Assembly (NCBI GenBank): GCA_022828595.1 | Contig: JAKGHH010000007.1 | Coordinates: 61,492,727-61,556,726 of the forward strand | DNA: 64,000 nucleotides | Reading direction: 5' to 3' | Origin: Nelumbo lutea | Taxonomy: Eukaryota; Streptophyta; Magnoliopsida; Proteales; Nelumbonaceae | Shown: piece after piece, positions 10,794 to 22,730 of the stretch | Layout: each line of letters begins with the position of its first letter | How positions within the stretch are numbered: position 1 is the first letter of the stretch | Made by a program: the position numbers and the translations under genes | The notes under the pieces: generated by a model | What the model was told of the DNA's origin: nothing | What the model saw: only the letters and a program-made list of their open reading frames with translations | The model's database searches: none

Positions 10794-12100
10794 GTGAAAA
10801 TTAAGCATAAAGTGATAAGTTCAATTGGAGTCTTTCTATGGAAAAATAGGCCATGCAGCAACTAGGCTAAGTCTGACATAGGAGTTGAGTCCAATACCCA
10901 ATGCAGAGGATCAAGAAGCTAAATACAAGATCAAATGGGGCTAAACAACCGTCAAATTGACCTAGATGTGCCTAGAAGGAAACCGTGTCATGAAATGTGT
11001 ACAACTCGACCATGTCATGCCATTCAAAACGTCGCATCTCTCTATACTTTATAAAATAAAAAATGCAGGTATGCCGATCCAAACCCAGGTCATTCGAACG
11101 CGCCATTTTTCACTACACTTTGAACATCCAAGCCAGCCAGGCTTTATCTTGTGTTACTAAATAGAATAAAATAAATTTTATTACATTTTGTTTGTGTGGA
11201 CATATAATTTAAAGAAAAAGCACGTGTTTCTATTTAATAATTCTAACTATTCCAACCAATATTCTAAAATAGTATTTTATAAATTAATAGAACAAATAAT
11301 CTAGCAAGCAAGTCCATATTTATAAAAATAGATGATTTGTAATACCAATAAAATTATACAAATAAAATAATAATAACAAAATAATTATTTTAATATTTAA
11401 ATTGCATAAATTGCACATTATATGCGTTTTAAATTTTTATATATTTTAAAAAATTATTAATTAATATAATAATTTACATAAATAAGTAATAACAACATAT
11501 TTATTATTTATAAAAAATAAAAATATTGTTTACAAAATATTGAATGATATAATATTAAACTGAATCTATCAAATTCATTAATCTACGTTTATTTCAAATT
11601 ATTTATAGAAATAAAAATATTAACAATAGAATAATTATTTTAGTAATTAAAAATTATGAATTTGTATAGGATATGTATCTTAGAAATTTTAACAAATTTG
11701 ATATACTTTAAGTTAACATTATAATTTTGTGAATTATTAATTGGTATTTTAGTTTGCATTATTTGAGAATTTAATATTTAGTTGATTTTTTGTTAATCCT
11801 AAAACATTAAAATAGTAAAATAAAAATAAGGGATATAATAATTACAATATAATATTCACATGTGTTTAGTGTCTTGGACTCTTTATTGATGCATTATAAA
11901 TAAAATTATATGATATCTAGGTATCCTGATATATTTATTGTAATGTATTTTTTGATATACACCATTAAAATATACATTTTCTATGTATTTATATACTATT
12001 TGTGACTATTTTGGTCTTAAATTTGTATATATTTCCCTAACATATCTATCTGTTTTCATATTTTTTGTTCGTATCCATGCATTTCCAAAGCGTATTTATA
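10794..12100. other. AT-rich spacer, no gene
   Basis: From about 11160 to 12080 the sequence is extremely A/T-rich with no sustained frame. The only open frame (10966-11160) has no recognisable domain. This may be degraded transposon or matrix-attachment-like DNA; nothing firm can be said. Confidence 0.4.
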
Positions 12101-12112
12101 TCTATTGATGAT

Positions 12113-12375
12113 GTGCATTTTGGCAGCACCCAGCTAGCAGGTCACTCGGATGCCTAGCTGAATGGTGATGAATTGGAAGGTGGCTCTGACACCTAGTTGA
12201 ATGGTGACCAGTTGGGAGGTGGCTTTGATGCCTAGTTGAATGGTGATGAGCTGGAAGGTGGCTTTGACGCCTAGCTGAATGGTGACGAGCTGGAAGGTGG
12301 CTTGAACGCCTAGCTGAACGGTTTCTATCTAGAAGGTGCCTTGTTGAATAGTTCCTACCTTGGTGCCTAGCTGGA
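12113..12375. repeat. 39-bp minisatellite, about five to six units
   Basis: GCCTAGCTGAATGGTGA-type anchors recur at about 12152, 12191, 12230, 12269 and 12308, a strict 39-base period. Because 39 is a multiple of three, the minus strand stays open and reads as a 13-residue repeat rich in His, Ser and Arg. That follows from the repeat length and is not evidence of a gene. Confidence 0.85.
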
Positions 12376-12420
12376 GGTGGCGAGTTGCATTGCTTATTGG
12401 CGGCGACCTGCAAGAAAACA

Positions 12421-12865
12421 ATGTTAGAGTGCCCGGGTTACTTTACTCGAGGTGGGAACTCTGATGCTTAAGTCAGTGAATTAGAGATTTTTTTAAGAGA
12501 TTTAAGGCCTTTATATAGGCACTGTTCGGCATGGGCATCATACACCGCGTCTGAGACCTCTAGGAAGATGTGCCTAACCGGTCCAAAGTCCTCGGAGGTA
12601 GTTGTTCACGTAGACCAGTCTTTATGCCTTATTCGGTTTCCTCCAAAACATTCAGTGTGAGAGTTGATTTCTGATAGTAGTCCTCCAGAGGTCGCCACCT
12701 GGAACTCAATCATGTCGGCAAGCCCTCGAAGGAGGTCGCTCCTCACGTCGAGGTCACTTCGGCCGGTATTGATGAGCTACAACAGGTCGGCCCTGGATGA
12801 GGTGCTGCTAGCCAACCTAAGCTGTGGATGGGGTCACTAGCTAGATTTCCACTAGGTCGGTAGCT
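12421..12865. other. Spacer between minisatellites
   Basis: GC-richer than its surroundings, no recognisable gene. CAGGTCGG-like words already appear near 12780-12870, leading into the next array. Confidence 0.35.
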
Positions 12866-13025
12866 GAGACAGGTCGCCAGGTCGGCGGTAGAGGTAGCTC
12901 GCCAGGTCGGCGGTAAAGGTAGGTCGCCAGGTTGGCGGCGAAGGAAGGTTGCCAGGTCGGCGATTGAGGTAGGTTGCCAGGTCGGCGGGTTGGCGACAGA
13001 GGCAAGTTGCCAGGTCACCAGGTGG
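12866..13025. repeat. 25-bp GC-rich minisatellite interrupted by the Athila-like insertion
   Basis: GCCAGGTCGGCGG-type anchors occur at 12876, 12901, 12926, 12951 and 12976, a period of 25 bases. A last, longer unit reaches the left LTR at 13026. Degenerate related words resume after the right LTR (22731 onwards: CTAGGTCACTAGTTGG), so the element split the array. Confidence 0.8.
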
Positions 13026-14682
13026 TGTGTCTAGAAGCGTGTCGTTAACCACTTCGGAACACCAGTTTCAATATTTATAAATTTTCTAATTCTCAAAATA
13101 AGTACAAAACACAATTAGTGGTGAGAAAGGGGTCGTATCCATAGGGAAGCGAGGAAAAAATTGTTACGTACTTCAATCCGGACAAAAGAACAAGATTTGA
13201 TGTTGCAGAAACACAAAATTTAATTAACTGAATCGGAATCCATTAAAATAATATTCTAACAATGCTGGAAGTAAAAATTGCAGAAAAATAAATAAATAAC
13301 AGAAATAAAAAAACTAAATAAAAATTTGTAACTTGGCCAGAGGTAGCAGTCTCTGGATCTATCCTTTGACCTTCGAACTCCTTGAGTTAGGCCTTCTTTC
13401 TTACTTGGCCGAATTTCAGATCTACAGAAAGGAAGACAAAGATTAAATTTGATAAAAATAAATTGCAAAAATAAAATAAAAATAGGAAATTAAAGAACAA
13501 AAAATAAAAACATGCATAAAAAGCAAATCTAAAACTATGAGAAATTGGTTGGGATCCGAATCTAGAGGTGGCAGTAGTGGCTAGGCGAACTGCAAGCAAG
13601 AACCCCTCCTCTTGCTTGGGCATTCTCTTCCTTTACCCTTGACCTTCTCAGGAACAACCTTCCATCTTACTTGGGGGTAGAATCCAACCACAAAAATTAA
13701 ATCTAAAAGATTGTCAGAATAAAAATAACATAAAAGAAAATAAAGAAAACAAAAGGGATGTTTGATCAAATCTAGAGGCAGTAGTTGCAGATTGGCTGGA
13801 CTGCTTGCAGGAACCCCTCATGACAAGATCTGGGCGTCATTCCCTTCTACAACCCTTGAACTCCTCAAAAAACCTTAGCCTTGTGAATTGGGTGAATTGA
13901 CCCATCCCTTCTCTAGGGCCCCTTGGGTCCTTTTTATAGAGAATGGTGGACATAATTGAGATTAGAGAGGAAGAGATGGCCAGCTCTTGGGTTTATGCAA
14001 AAATATGGGCACCCTAGGGTTTGAGAATTGAGGGTTAGGATTGTTCTAAGGAGATCCTAAGGCTGAAAAGAGGAGGAGAGGGCGCCCAATATTATATAGG
14101 GCTGAGATTTTGGCCCCTAGAATGGAGGGTGCAAATTTGGGCGCCTCTAGCTGGAGAAAGGTGATTGGTCTGTGTGATGTGGCATCCTCAGGTGATTGGT
14201 TAAGGTTTAAGGAGTGAGGTGTAAGGTTATGATGCTGTTTAGGGAGAGATATAAGGGTATGAGAGGTTGCTAAGGTTTGGATGGTTGAGATTAGTAGTTA
14301 GGAGAGAGTGGAGTTGGAGATTTGATAGCCTAGGGTGGCCAAGAGAGAAAAAGGTAAGGGGGAGGCACCTAGGGTTTCAATGAGGAGAGAGAGTTCTGCT
14401 AATTTAGTGGAAGGGGTGCCTATCTGGGTTTGGCAGATAGGAGGCGCCTTCCTGTGCTCAGTTTTTCATAGAAACACCCCATTTCTCAACTAGAATTCAC
14501 ACCGGCTTTCCAAAAATTGCATTTCAACCTTGAAACTTCCCCAATTTTCCCCAGTATTTGCACAAGGACCCTCAAAGGTCACAATATTGAATTTAATTGG
14601 GAAAATGTCACATTTTGACTATTCTAAAGCCTAGGTAACCCTAAAATGCTGCATATTAAGGCATCAAAATACAGAGTTATCA
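13026..14682 (-). repeat. 3' LTR of the Athila-like element
   Basis: It aligns throughout with 21071-22730, apart from small indels and substitutions. On the minus strand it begins TGATAACTC and ends ACACA. Open minus-strand frames inside it (13256-13769) are present in both LTRs but are Phe/Leu-rich low-complexity and have no domain. Confidence 0.9.
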
Positions 14683-15774
14683 CACATCCCAACTTAACCA
14701 TTGCTAGTGCCTTAGCAATGCAGCCTTAAAATTACATTGAGTAAAAAGTTCATTCCCATTGCAAGATCATCGCTGACAAAATTAGCCAAGTATCTTGATT
14801 CTAAAATTCTCAAACTTTGTATAGATCAGTATTGGGCTTAAGGGGTAAAAATTGTCTTGTTTTGAATATTTAAGAAACTTAGCTTAAAAATCTTGTATAC
14901 TCTTCAATTTGCATTTTGTCAAGAAAATCTGATATTGATTTCAAAATTAGACAGGTATTCTTCTTAGCATTTCTGACAATGGGTTTCTACCCTTGAACTT
15001 TAAAGCACACACTTATTTTTATTTTTACTTTCCATCGTTTGACGTGAATCTCGACACTTCCTTAGGTGAAGAGACCCAATTACTAATTATTAGGTGATTG
15101 TCTTTGGCATTCCCTTTTCCATTTGACGTGAATCTCAACACTTAACTTAGGTGAAGAGACCCGGTTACTAAATCCAAGGTGTCGATTAACCTTTTTTTCT
15201 TTTGGAAACACTGTTCAAGGTAGTCAACTGTCTCTAATGATTTGAAGAATTTTTGTCTAATTTCTCAATCTTTCTCTTCTTATCCTGTTAGGGGAAAACT
15301 TGGAAGTATTTTTCAATTTCTAAACGGTTTCGACAATATTCAAATAAGATCAATTTTGACTCCTATCACTTGCTACCAATTTCTACAAAATTCAGTATTC
15401 TTCTATCAGTTTCCTCAACTTTTTCTTTTTGGGATTCCCTTTTAATGGAAAAAAAATTAATTTTTTTGGTGAATTTTTAATTCTACATATTTAAAGGCTT
15501 AGCTTATCAATTTAAAATTTTTCTCTCAATTTTTCAAAATTTTCTCTCTTTCCTCACCCCCCAACTTAAATGCCATTGTCCCCAATGGCATGACTAGAAT
15601 GATGCAAAAGGGACTTGAGCCAAAGGGAACAATCAAGAGGTAAGGATTCAACAGGGGTTCAGGATTTGCCAACTGAATTCTGAAACTTGTTCAAAAGAAA
15701 AAACAAACTCTAACAAGATAACTAAAATAAAACTTCATTGGGTTGCCTGCCAACCAGCGCTAAGTTTAGCATCT
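14683..15774 (-). other. Non-coding 3' internal region of the Athila-like element
   Basis: About 1.1 kb between the end of the integrase remnant and the 3' LTR. A purine-rich stretch (minus strand AAGTTGGGATG) abuts the LTR at about 14683-14695 and is the candidate polypurine tract. A second purine-rich block (minus strand AAGTTGGGGGGTGAGGA) lies at 15553-15569. TTTGACGTGAATCTC-type words occur twice (about 15039 and 15122). No envelope-like frame is visible. Confidence 0.6.
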
Positions 15775-18700
15775 TTAGCCAAACGTAATTGGATCACTCA
15801 GACTAAAGTTCTCAACTCCTCTACTCTCAGATACTCCTTCTATGTATGGTTTAAGCCTTTGACCATTGACTTTGAATGTGCTTCCATTATTTGGATCAAC
15901 AATTTTAATTGTACCATATGGAAACACTTTTTCCACAATAAATGACCTGTCCCACCTAGACCTTAATTTATCAGGGAACAAACGCAGCCTAGAATTAGAA
16001 AGCTAGACCTTTTGATTTAGTTCAAAAGTTTTTCTTAAAATGTTTTTATCATGGAAGGATTTTGTTTTGGCTTTATAACTCGGTGGGATCCAGCTTGGCC
16101 TAAATCTAGATTGAACTTTCTAATGTCCCAATAAGCCTAATGTTCTAATTCGACAGGAAGGTGACATGCTTTACCAAAAACCAGCCTATAAGAAGACATT
16201 CCAATGGGAGTTTTGTAGGCGGTCCGATAATCACAAAGTGTGTCATCCAGTCTGTCGGACCAATCTTTTTGATCGGGCCTAATGGACTTTCGCAAAATAC
16301 TTTTAATTTCCCTATTGGATACTTCCACTTGACCATTTGTTTGGGGATGGTAGGGGGTTGCTATCTTATGGGTGACTTCGTATTTGCAGAGCAAAGCACG
16401 AAATTGCGCATTAGTAAAGTGTGATCCTCCATCACTAATGATTGCCTGTAGACACCTAAACCTAGAGAAAATATTCTTTTGAACAAATTTCATGACAACT
16501 TTGTGATCATTGGTTCAAGTTGCCACTGCCTCATTCCATTTTGATACATTATCAATGACCACTAAGATGTATTCGTGACTAGATGATGGTGGGAATGGTT
16601 TCATGAAATCAATACCCAAACATCAAAGATTTCTATAGCTAGAATAGGGTAGTGCAATCATGTTTCTATGGGACATATTCCTGACAGATTGGCATCTTAC
16701 ACAATTATGGCTAAAGACATGGGCATCCTTAAATAAACTCAGCCAGTAAAAACCACTATGCAGAACCTTGATCGTAGTTTTCTTAACCGAAAAGTGCCCC
16801 CCACAAGCGAGAGTGTGACAAAAGTTGATGATGCTTTGGTGTTCAGACTTGGGGACACAACGCCAGATCACTTGATTCGAACAGATACAAAATAGCTTGG
16901 GATCTTCCCAGAAGTAGTATTTGAGTTGAGAAAAGAATCCATTTTTCTCATTCTTAGACCACCCCTTGGGAATTTTACCTACTACTAAGTAATTGACAAT
17001 ATGAGCATACTACGGGGGAGCATTATGAGAGACAACTAAGAGGTGCTCATCTAGGAAGGAATATTCATGGATGGGCTCACTCTTTTCAATTTGAATTCGA
17101 AACAAACGGTTAGCTACCACATTTTTGGACCCCTTTTTGTTCTGAATCTCAAGGTCAAATTCTTGCAATAGAATGATCCATCTGATGAGCCTGGGTTTGA
17201 CCCCTTTATTTGACAGCAAATGTCTTAGGGCCAAGTGATCAGAGATACAACAACCTTAGTGCCTAATAGGTAAGGGAAGAATTTTTCCATAGCAAATACA
17301 ACAACTAACAGTTCTTTCTCTATGGTGGTATAATTCAATTGGGCTTCCAAAATGGTACGACTTGCATAATAGATTACCACAGGACATTTATTCACCCTTT
17401 GTCCCAGAACAACTCCGATGGCATAGTCGGAGGCATCACACATGATTTCAAAGGGGAAAGACCAGTCGGGAGGTTACAGAATTGGAGCCTTGGTCAATGC
17501 CTCTTTCAAGTACTCGAAAGCCTTAAGACATGCTTCATCAAAATTGAATGGGACATCTTTTGCTAGAAGGTTGCACAATGGCCTAGAGATCTAGGAGAAG
17601 TCCTTAATAAATCGTCGTTAGAAGTTGACATGTCCAAGAAAAGAACGGATTTGCTTCACAGAAGTGGGGGGTGGAAGTTTAGAAATTAGGTCCATTTTTG
17701 CTTTATCCACCTCAATACCCCATTTTGAAACTATGTGTTCTAAAACAATGCCTTCTTTGACCATAAAATGGCTCTTCTCCCAACTGAGGACCAAGTTTGT
17801 CTCGATACATCATTGAAGAACTTTTTGTAAGTGTTTGAAACATGTTTCGAAGGAATCCCCAAAGATAGAGAAATCATCCATAAATATTTCTAGGAAATCA
17901 CCCATCATTTCTGAAAAAATTGCCGTCATACACCTCTGAAAGGTTGTTGGTGCATTACATAATCTAAACGACATTTGTTAGAAGGCGAATGTTCCATAAG
18001 GGTAGGTAAAAGTAGTTTCCTCGTGGTCTTCGAGGTAAATGGCTACTTGGTTATACCCAAAATACCCATCTAAGAAGCATAAATAGTTTTGCATGACAAG
18101 TTTTTCCAGAATTTGGTCAATGAAGGGCAAAGGGAAGTGGTCTTTTTTCGTGATTACGTTGAGTTTCCTAAAGTCGATGCACACTCGCCATCCCATGGCA
18201 TGGTGAGTCCAGCTTTCTTAGGCACCACTTGTGTAGGACTTACCCAATTGCTATATGAAATCGGGTAGATAATACCCACATCTAACCACTTAACTACTTC
18301 TTGCTTGACCACCTCTCTCATATTTGGGTTCAACCTTCTTTGCATCTCCCTACTTGGTTTGGAACCCTCCTCTATGTAAATATGGTGTATACAAATGGAG
18401 GGACTAATCCCCTTCAGATCAGCTACTGACCAACCAATGGCACCCCTATACTCCTTTAATACCTCGATCAGTTTCTCTTCCTGTCTATGGGTTAAGTCCG
18501 CGGCTATGATCACTGACAATGTTTGGTCAGGTCCTAGAAACACATACTTAAGAGAGTCCAGTAAGGGCTTTAGTTCTAGTTGCGGGGGAAATTCAATAGA
18601 AGGCACAAGTGGTTCACTCTTTAGTTCTGGTAGAGGTTCAACAGTAGGCCAAGATTGAAATGGGTGAGGAGACTTTATTAAGGCATTAGCTTCTTCCATC

Positions 18701-19569
18701 GGGTCATCTACTATGACTAGATTGGTTTCTCTAGGGTTTCTCTTTGCATCTATCATACAATAATTCCTATTCAGTTCTGAGTATGCAGAAGGACTCCAGG
18801 ACTCGCACAAGTCTTCAAACTTTCCTTCACTTTGAAGAGCTAAGATTTCTTTAGCATTTTCTAAGTATGAGACATTAGAGGTTGTAAGATCTTGGTAGTG
18901 GGAAAGACTTAGGGGTTTGTTTCTGGGGTCGAAAACTGTCTGACTAAGCATTGAATCATTCTCCCACTATAGGTTAGTTTCCATGAGCTGAATAACTTGG
19001 TTCTCTAATCTTAGGATTGACTATTGCTGAGCTAAGATCAGTTGTTGGAGCTGTAGAAACATATCATCAAGTGAATCGGTTTGATAAGGCTGAGCGGAGG
19101 TTTGACATGGCTAAGCCGGTTGAGTCCCAGGGTAATCATTATACTTACAGTGAGTCTGGGCTTCTGGCCATTGAGAGTGCTCGTCTAGCAGTGTGATTTC
19201 CTGGGCTTGGGCCCAATAAACGAAATTGGGTTGATTTTTCCATCCAGGGTTATATGGTCTAAAGGATGGCTTAGCATTAGGTTGGAAAAATCCGTTAACT
19301 GGATGTATTTGTTCTGGAATGACTAGTTGACATGGGCCAGCCGTAGGGCACTGGTTAACATGATGGGTTGGGGTGGCACAAATGGAACATGTTGGGCAGG
19401 ATGACAAGGTTAGGAATGGGCTAAATTGTTGACGAAATGCAAGGACTTGGTCAAGTCTTTGGGCCATCCCATTAATCTTATCCAGTTGTTGAGACATATG
19501 GTTCCAATCTATTCGTGGCTTAGGTTGAAAGTAGTTTCTCATTCCCCAAACTCCGGCCATTGAATTCAT
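15775..19569 (-). pseudogene. Degenerate Athila-like gag-pol
   Basis: Reading the minus strand downward: gag C-terminus 19569-19111 with a CCHC knuckle (C-x2-C-x4-H-x4-C at residues 61-74) and a PYNPGWKNQPNF segment; a 265-residue frame 18951-18154 holding the RT N-terminal region; frameshift, then RT 18196-17978 with CIDFRKLN and the catalytic MDD motif near 17870-17895; RNase H 17443-17010 (MCDASDYAIGVVL); integrase zinc region 16871-16623; core 16493-16137; and C-terminal segment 15981-15775. The N-terminal part of gag and the protease are not found: only about 160 bases separate the gag and RT frames. Several frameshifts and stops show it is dead. Confidence 0.88.
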
Positions 19570-21042
19570 TTTATTTTATTTTGTTTTAACTTTTTTTTTT
19601 CAAATGCAAGCAATTCAAACACAAGACCTATGGGCTGAACTAAGGTTTCCTTAACTAGTGGTTCAACCAATGTGAATCTTCTTAGGTTCAATTGGAACTA
19701 TGCCACTTCCTTTGGTTAGCCAAGTAAGAGGTGGGGATGTGGGAGGCTCCCATTGCTCTCACAGAGACCTAATTAAGTAACCACAAAACCCGCTTAGGTT
19801 TAGCCGATTAATCTCTTTCCTTAGACACCAACCGCCAGATATGGAAAGTAATCACAAGCTTCCCTAAAATTCAGCACACTTTTGAACCAAATGTATGGGG
19901 CTCCCTAAAAGATCTTGCTATCCAAATTTTAAATAAGGTTTAGGGTGAACCGCAAGTGAAAGGGTGGTGGTTTTTGGGCCAATGAAGGGTAATGAAATCC
20001 CCACCTTATCTTATTTAAATTGAATTGCCCTTAAATGGATTAACGAAAAAACACAACAAACAAAATAAATGCAACTAATTACAATGCATGAACAATTATC
20101 TCTAATTTGCAATTCATCAATTTAACATAAAATAATAAAACAAACTAATTCAGCAAAGATAGCATTTAAAAAAATGAAAAACCCTAACACATTAACAATT
20201 AACAAGATGATTCAGCAATTAAATAATCCTATATGATGCATGCTCTAGAACACATCAAACCCTAAATGTTGGAATGCAAATGCAAATGCAAAAAAAAATT
20301 AAAATATTAATTTTTTTAATCTTTTTGAAATTCAAAATTTGGAATTTTGAAATTCAAATTTAGGTTCAAATTAAAATTCAAAATTTGAAATTTAAACTCA
20401 AATTCAAAAATTTGAGTAATTTCCTAATTAACAATCAATTATTCAATTAAACCACTAATTAAGGGAGCAGTTAGTTACAGTAACAATTAATCATAGAAAA
20501 CAGAAAAATAAAGGAACTAATTTTGCGAAAAATTAATACTACAGAAATGAAGATTAAGAAGGGAGTTCGCTAGTCTAATGATTAAACAGAAAAAAAAAAG
20601 AGTATGCAACAATAAAAATCCAAGAAATGAAATGAGTTTCTAATATGAAAAAAAAAAAAAAAAAAAACAGGACCTAACAATCCTAAAAAAAAATAGATCT
20701 AAGAATGAAACAAAAGAATAATCCTAAAAAAATAAATCGGATCTATCAAAAAATAAAAATAATTAACTAAGAATTCGAAAACACTATTTTACCAAAAAGA
20801 ATTCGAAAAAAAAAACAAAAAAAAGGATTAAATTGGGACAACTACACCTGAATCGCAATCCCAATTTCTCTTCTCTTCTCTTTTCTTCACCAGTTCGATA
20901 CCTCACCTTTTGCTATTACATCTTGCAAAATCAAAGAGAAATAAGAATTAAAATGAGATTACAGATTAAGTAATCAAACAAAAATAAAAAATAAAAAATA
21001 AAACAAATCCAAACAAAGAAAATAAATTTTTTTCTTCGTTAT
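19570..21042 (-). other. Leader region of the Athila-like element, gag N-terminus not recognisable
   Basis: About 1.5 kb between the primer-binding site and the gag remnant. It is A-rich with long A runs (about 20590-20670) and AAATTTGAAATTC-type internal repeats at about 20325-20415. No gag N-terminal similarity is seen, suggesting an internal deletion. Confidence 0.5.
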
Positions 21043-21061
21043 TTCCTTGGCAATGGCACCA
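21043..21061 (-). other. Primer-binding site of the Athila-like element
   Basis: On the minus strand TGGTGCCATTGCCAAGGAA lies 9 bases inside the 5' LTR. It differs from the usual TGGCGCC(G)TTGCC-type Athila site by transitions compatible with cytosine deamination. Confidence 0.65.
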
Positions 21062-21070
21062 AAAACTTGG

Positions 21071-22730
21071 TGTGTTTGGAAACGTGTCGTTAACCACTTC
21101 GGAATACCAGTTTCAATATTTATAAATTTTATGATTCTCAAAATAGCTATAAAACACAGTTAGTGGTGAGAAAGGGGTCGTATGCATAGGGAAGCGAGGG
21201 AAATACTGTTACGTACTTCAATCCGGACAAATAACAAGATTTGATGTTGTAGAGACACAAAATTTAATTAACTGAACTGGAATCCATTAAAATGAAATTC
21301 TAAAAATGTTGAAAGTAAAAATTGCAAAAAAAAAAATAAATAATAGAAATAAACAAAATAAATAAAAAATTTGCAACTGGATCAGAGGTAGCAGTTTCCG
21401 GATCTATCATTTGGCCGTAGAATTCCTCGAGCTGGGCATTCTGTCTTACCTGGCCAAATTTCAGATCTGCAAAAAGGAAGACCAAAATTAAATTTGATAA
21501 AAATAAATTGCAGAAATAAAATAAAAATTGGAAATTAAAGAATGCAAAATAAAAACACACGTAAAAAGTAAATCTAAAACTATAGGAAACTGGTTGGGAT
21601 CCGAATCCAGAAGTGGCAGTAATGGCTAGGCGAACTGCAAGCAAGAACCCCTCTTCTTGCCTGGGCGTTCTCCTCTTCCTCTACCCTTGAACTTCTCAAG
21701 AACAACCTTCCTTCTTACTTGGGGGCAGAATCCAACCACAAAAATTAAATCTAAAAGATTGCCAGAATAAAAATAACATAAAAGAAAATAAAGAAAGTGA
21801 AAGGGATGGTTGATCAAATCCAGTGGCGGTAGTTGCAGATTGACTAGACTACTTGCAGGAACCCCTCCTGGCAAGATCTGGGCGTCCTTCCCTTCTACAA
21901 CCCTTGAACTCCTCAAGAAACCTTAGCCTTGTGAACTGGGTGAATTGACCAACCCCATCTCAAGGGCCTCTTGGGTCCTCTTTTATAGAGAATGATGGAC
22001 ATAACTAGGATTAGGGAGGAAGAGATGGGCAACTCTTGGGTTTATGCAAAAATATGGGCACCCTAGAGTTTTAGAATGGAGGGTTAGGATTGTTCTAAGG
22101 AGATCCTAAGGCTGAAAATAGGAGGAGAGGGCACCCAATATTGTGTAGGGCTGAGATTTGGACGCCTAGAATGGAGGGTGCAGATTTGGGCGCCCATAGC
22201 TAGAGAAAGGTGATTGGTCTGTGTGATGTGGCACCCTAAGGTGATTGGTTGAGATTTAAGAAGTGAGGCGTAGGGCTAGGATGCTGTTTAGGGAGAGATA
22301 TAAGGGTATGAGAGGTTGCTAAGGCTTGAATGGTTGAGATTAGAGTTTAGGAGAGAGTGGAGGGTGGAGATTTGATAGCCTAGGGCGGCCAAGAGAGAAA
22401 AAGATGAGGGGGAGGCTCCTAGTGTTTCAATGAGGAGAGAGAGTTATGCTAATTTAATGGGAGGGGTGCCTATATGAGTTTGGCAGATAGGAGGCACCCT
22501 CCCGTGCTCAGTTTTTCACATAATTACTCCCTCTTAGTTGGAATTCACACAGGCTTCCCAAAAACTGCATTTCAGCCCTGAAACTTCCCCGGTTTTCCCC
22601 AGGATTTGCACAGGGACCCTCAGAAGTCACAATATTGAATTTAACTAGGAAAATGTCACATTTTGACTATTCTAAGGCCTATGTAATCCTAAAATGATGC
22701 CTATTAAGGCATCAAATTACAGAGTTATCA
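21071..22730 (-). repeat. 5' LTR of the Athila-like element
   Basis: 1660 bases, homologous to 13026-14682. The outer minus-strand end is TGATAACTCT and the inner end is CCAAACACA. Divergence from the other LTR is scattered and of moderate extent, indicating an old insertion. Confidence 0.9.

Larger units (their letters stand above)
13026..22730 (-). mobile_element. Athila-like Ty3/gypsy retrotransposon, decayed, 9.7 kb
   Basis: Two LTRs of about 1.66 kb (13026-14682 and 21071-22730) bound a minus-strand internal region with gag knuckle, RT, RNase H and integrase in Ty3/gypsy order. The primer-binding site is set 9 bases off the 5' LTR and resembles the TGGCGCC-type site of Athila elements. 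The integrase signature ([32 protein letters not shown]) and the RT signature (CIDFRKLN, EIFMDDFSIFGDS) also fit Athila. A 16-base imperfect direct repeat (13 of 16) flanks the element (13010-13025 and 22731-22746), instead of a clean 5-base duplication. Confidence 0.9.

Noticed and set aside
12102..12413. 103-residue minus-strand frame of 13-residue His/Ser/Arg repeats
   Set aside because: The openness follows from a 39-base minisatellite period; no signal peptide, domain or gene context.
12113..13025. CRISPR-like regular repeats
   Set aside because: Units are directly tandem with no unique spacers and the genome is plant-type; these are minisatellites.
13256..13769. Open frames within the Athila-like LTR (also present in the other LTR)
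   Set aside because: They are conserved only because the LTRs are copies; low-complexity Phe/Leu/Tyr composition without a domain.
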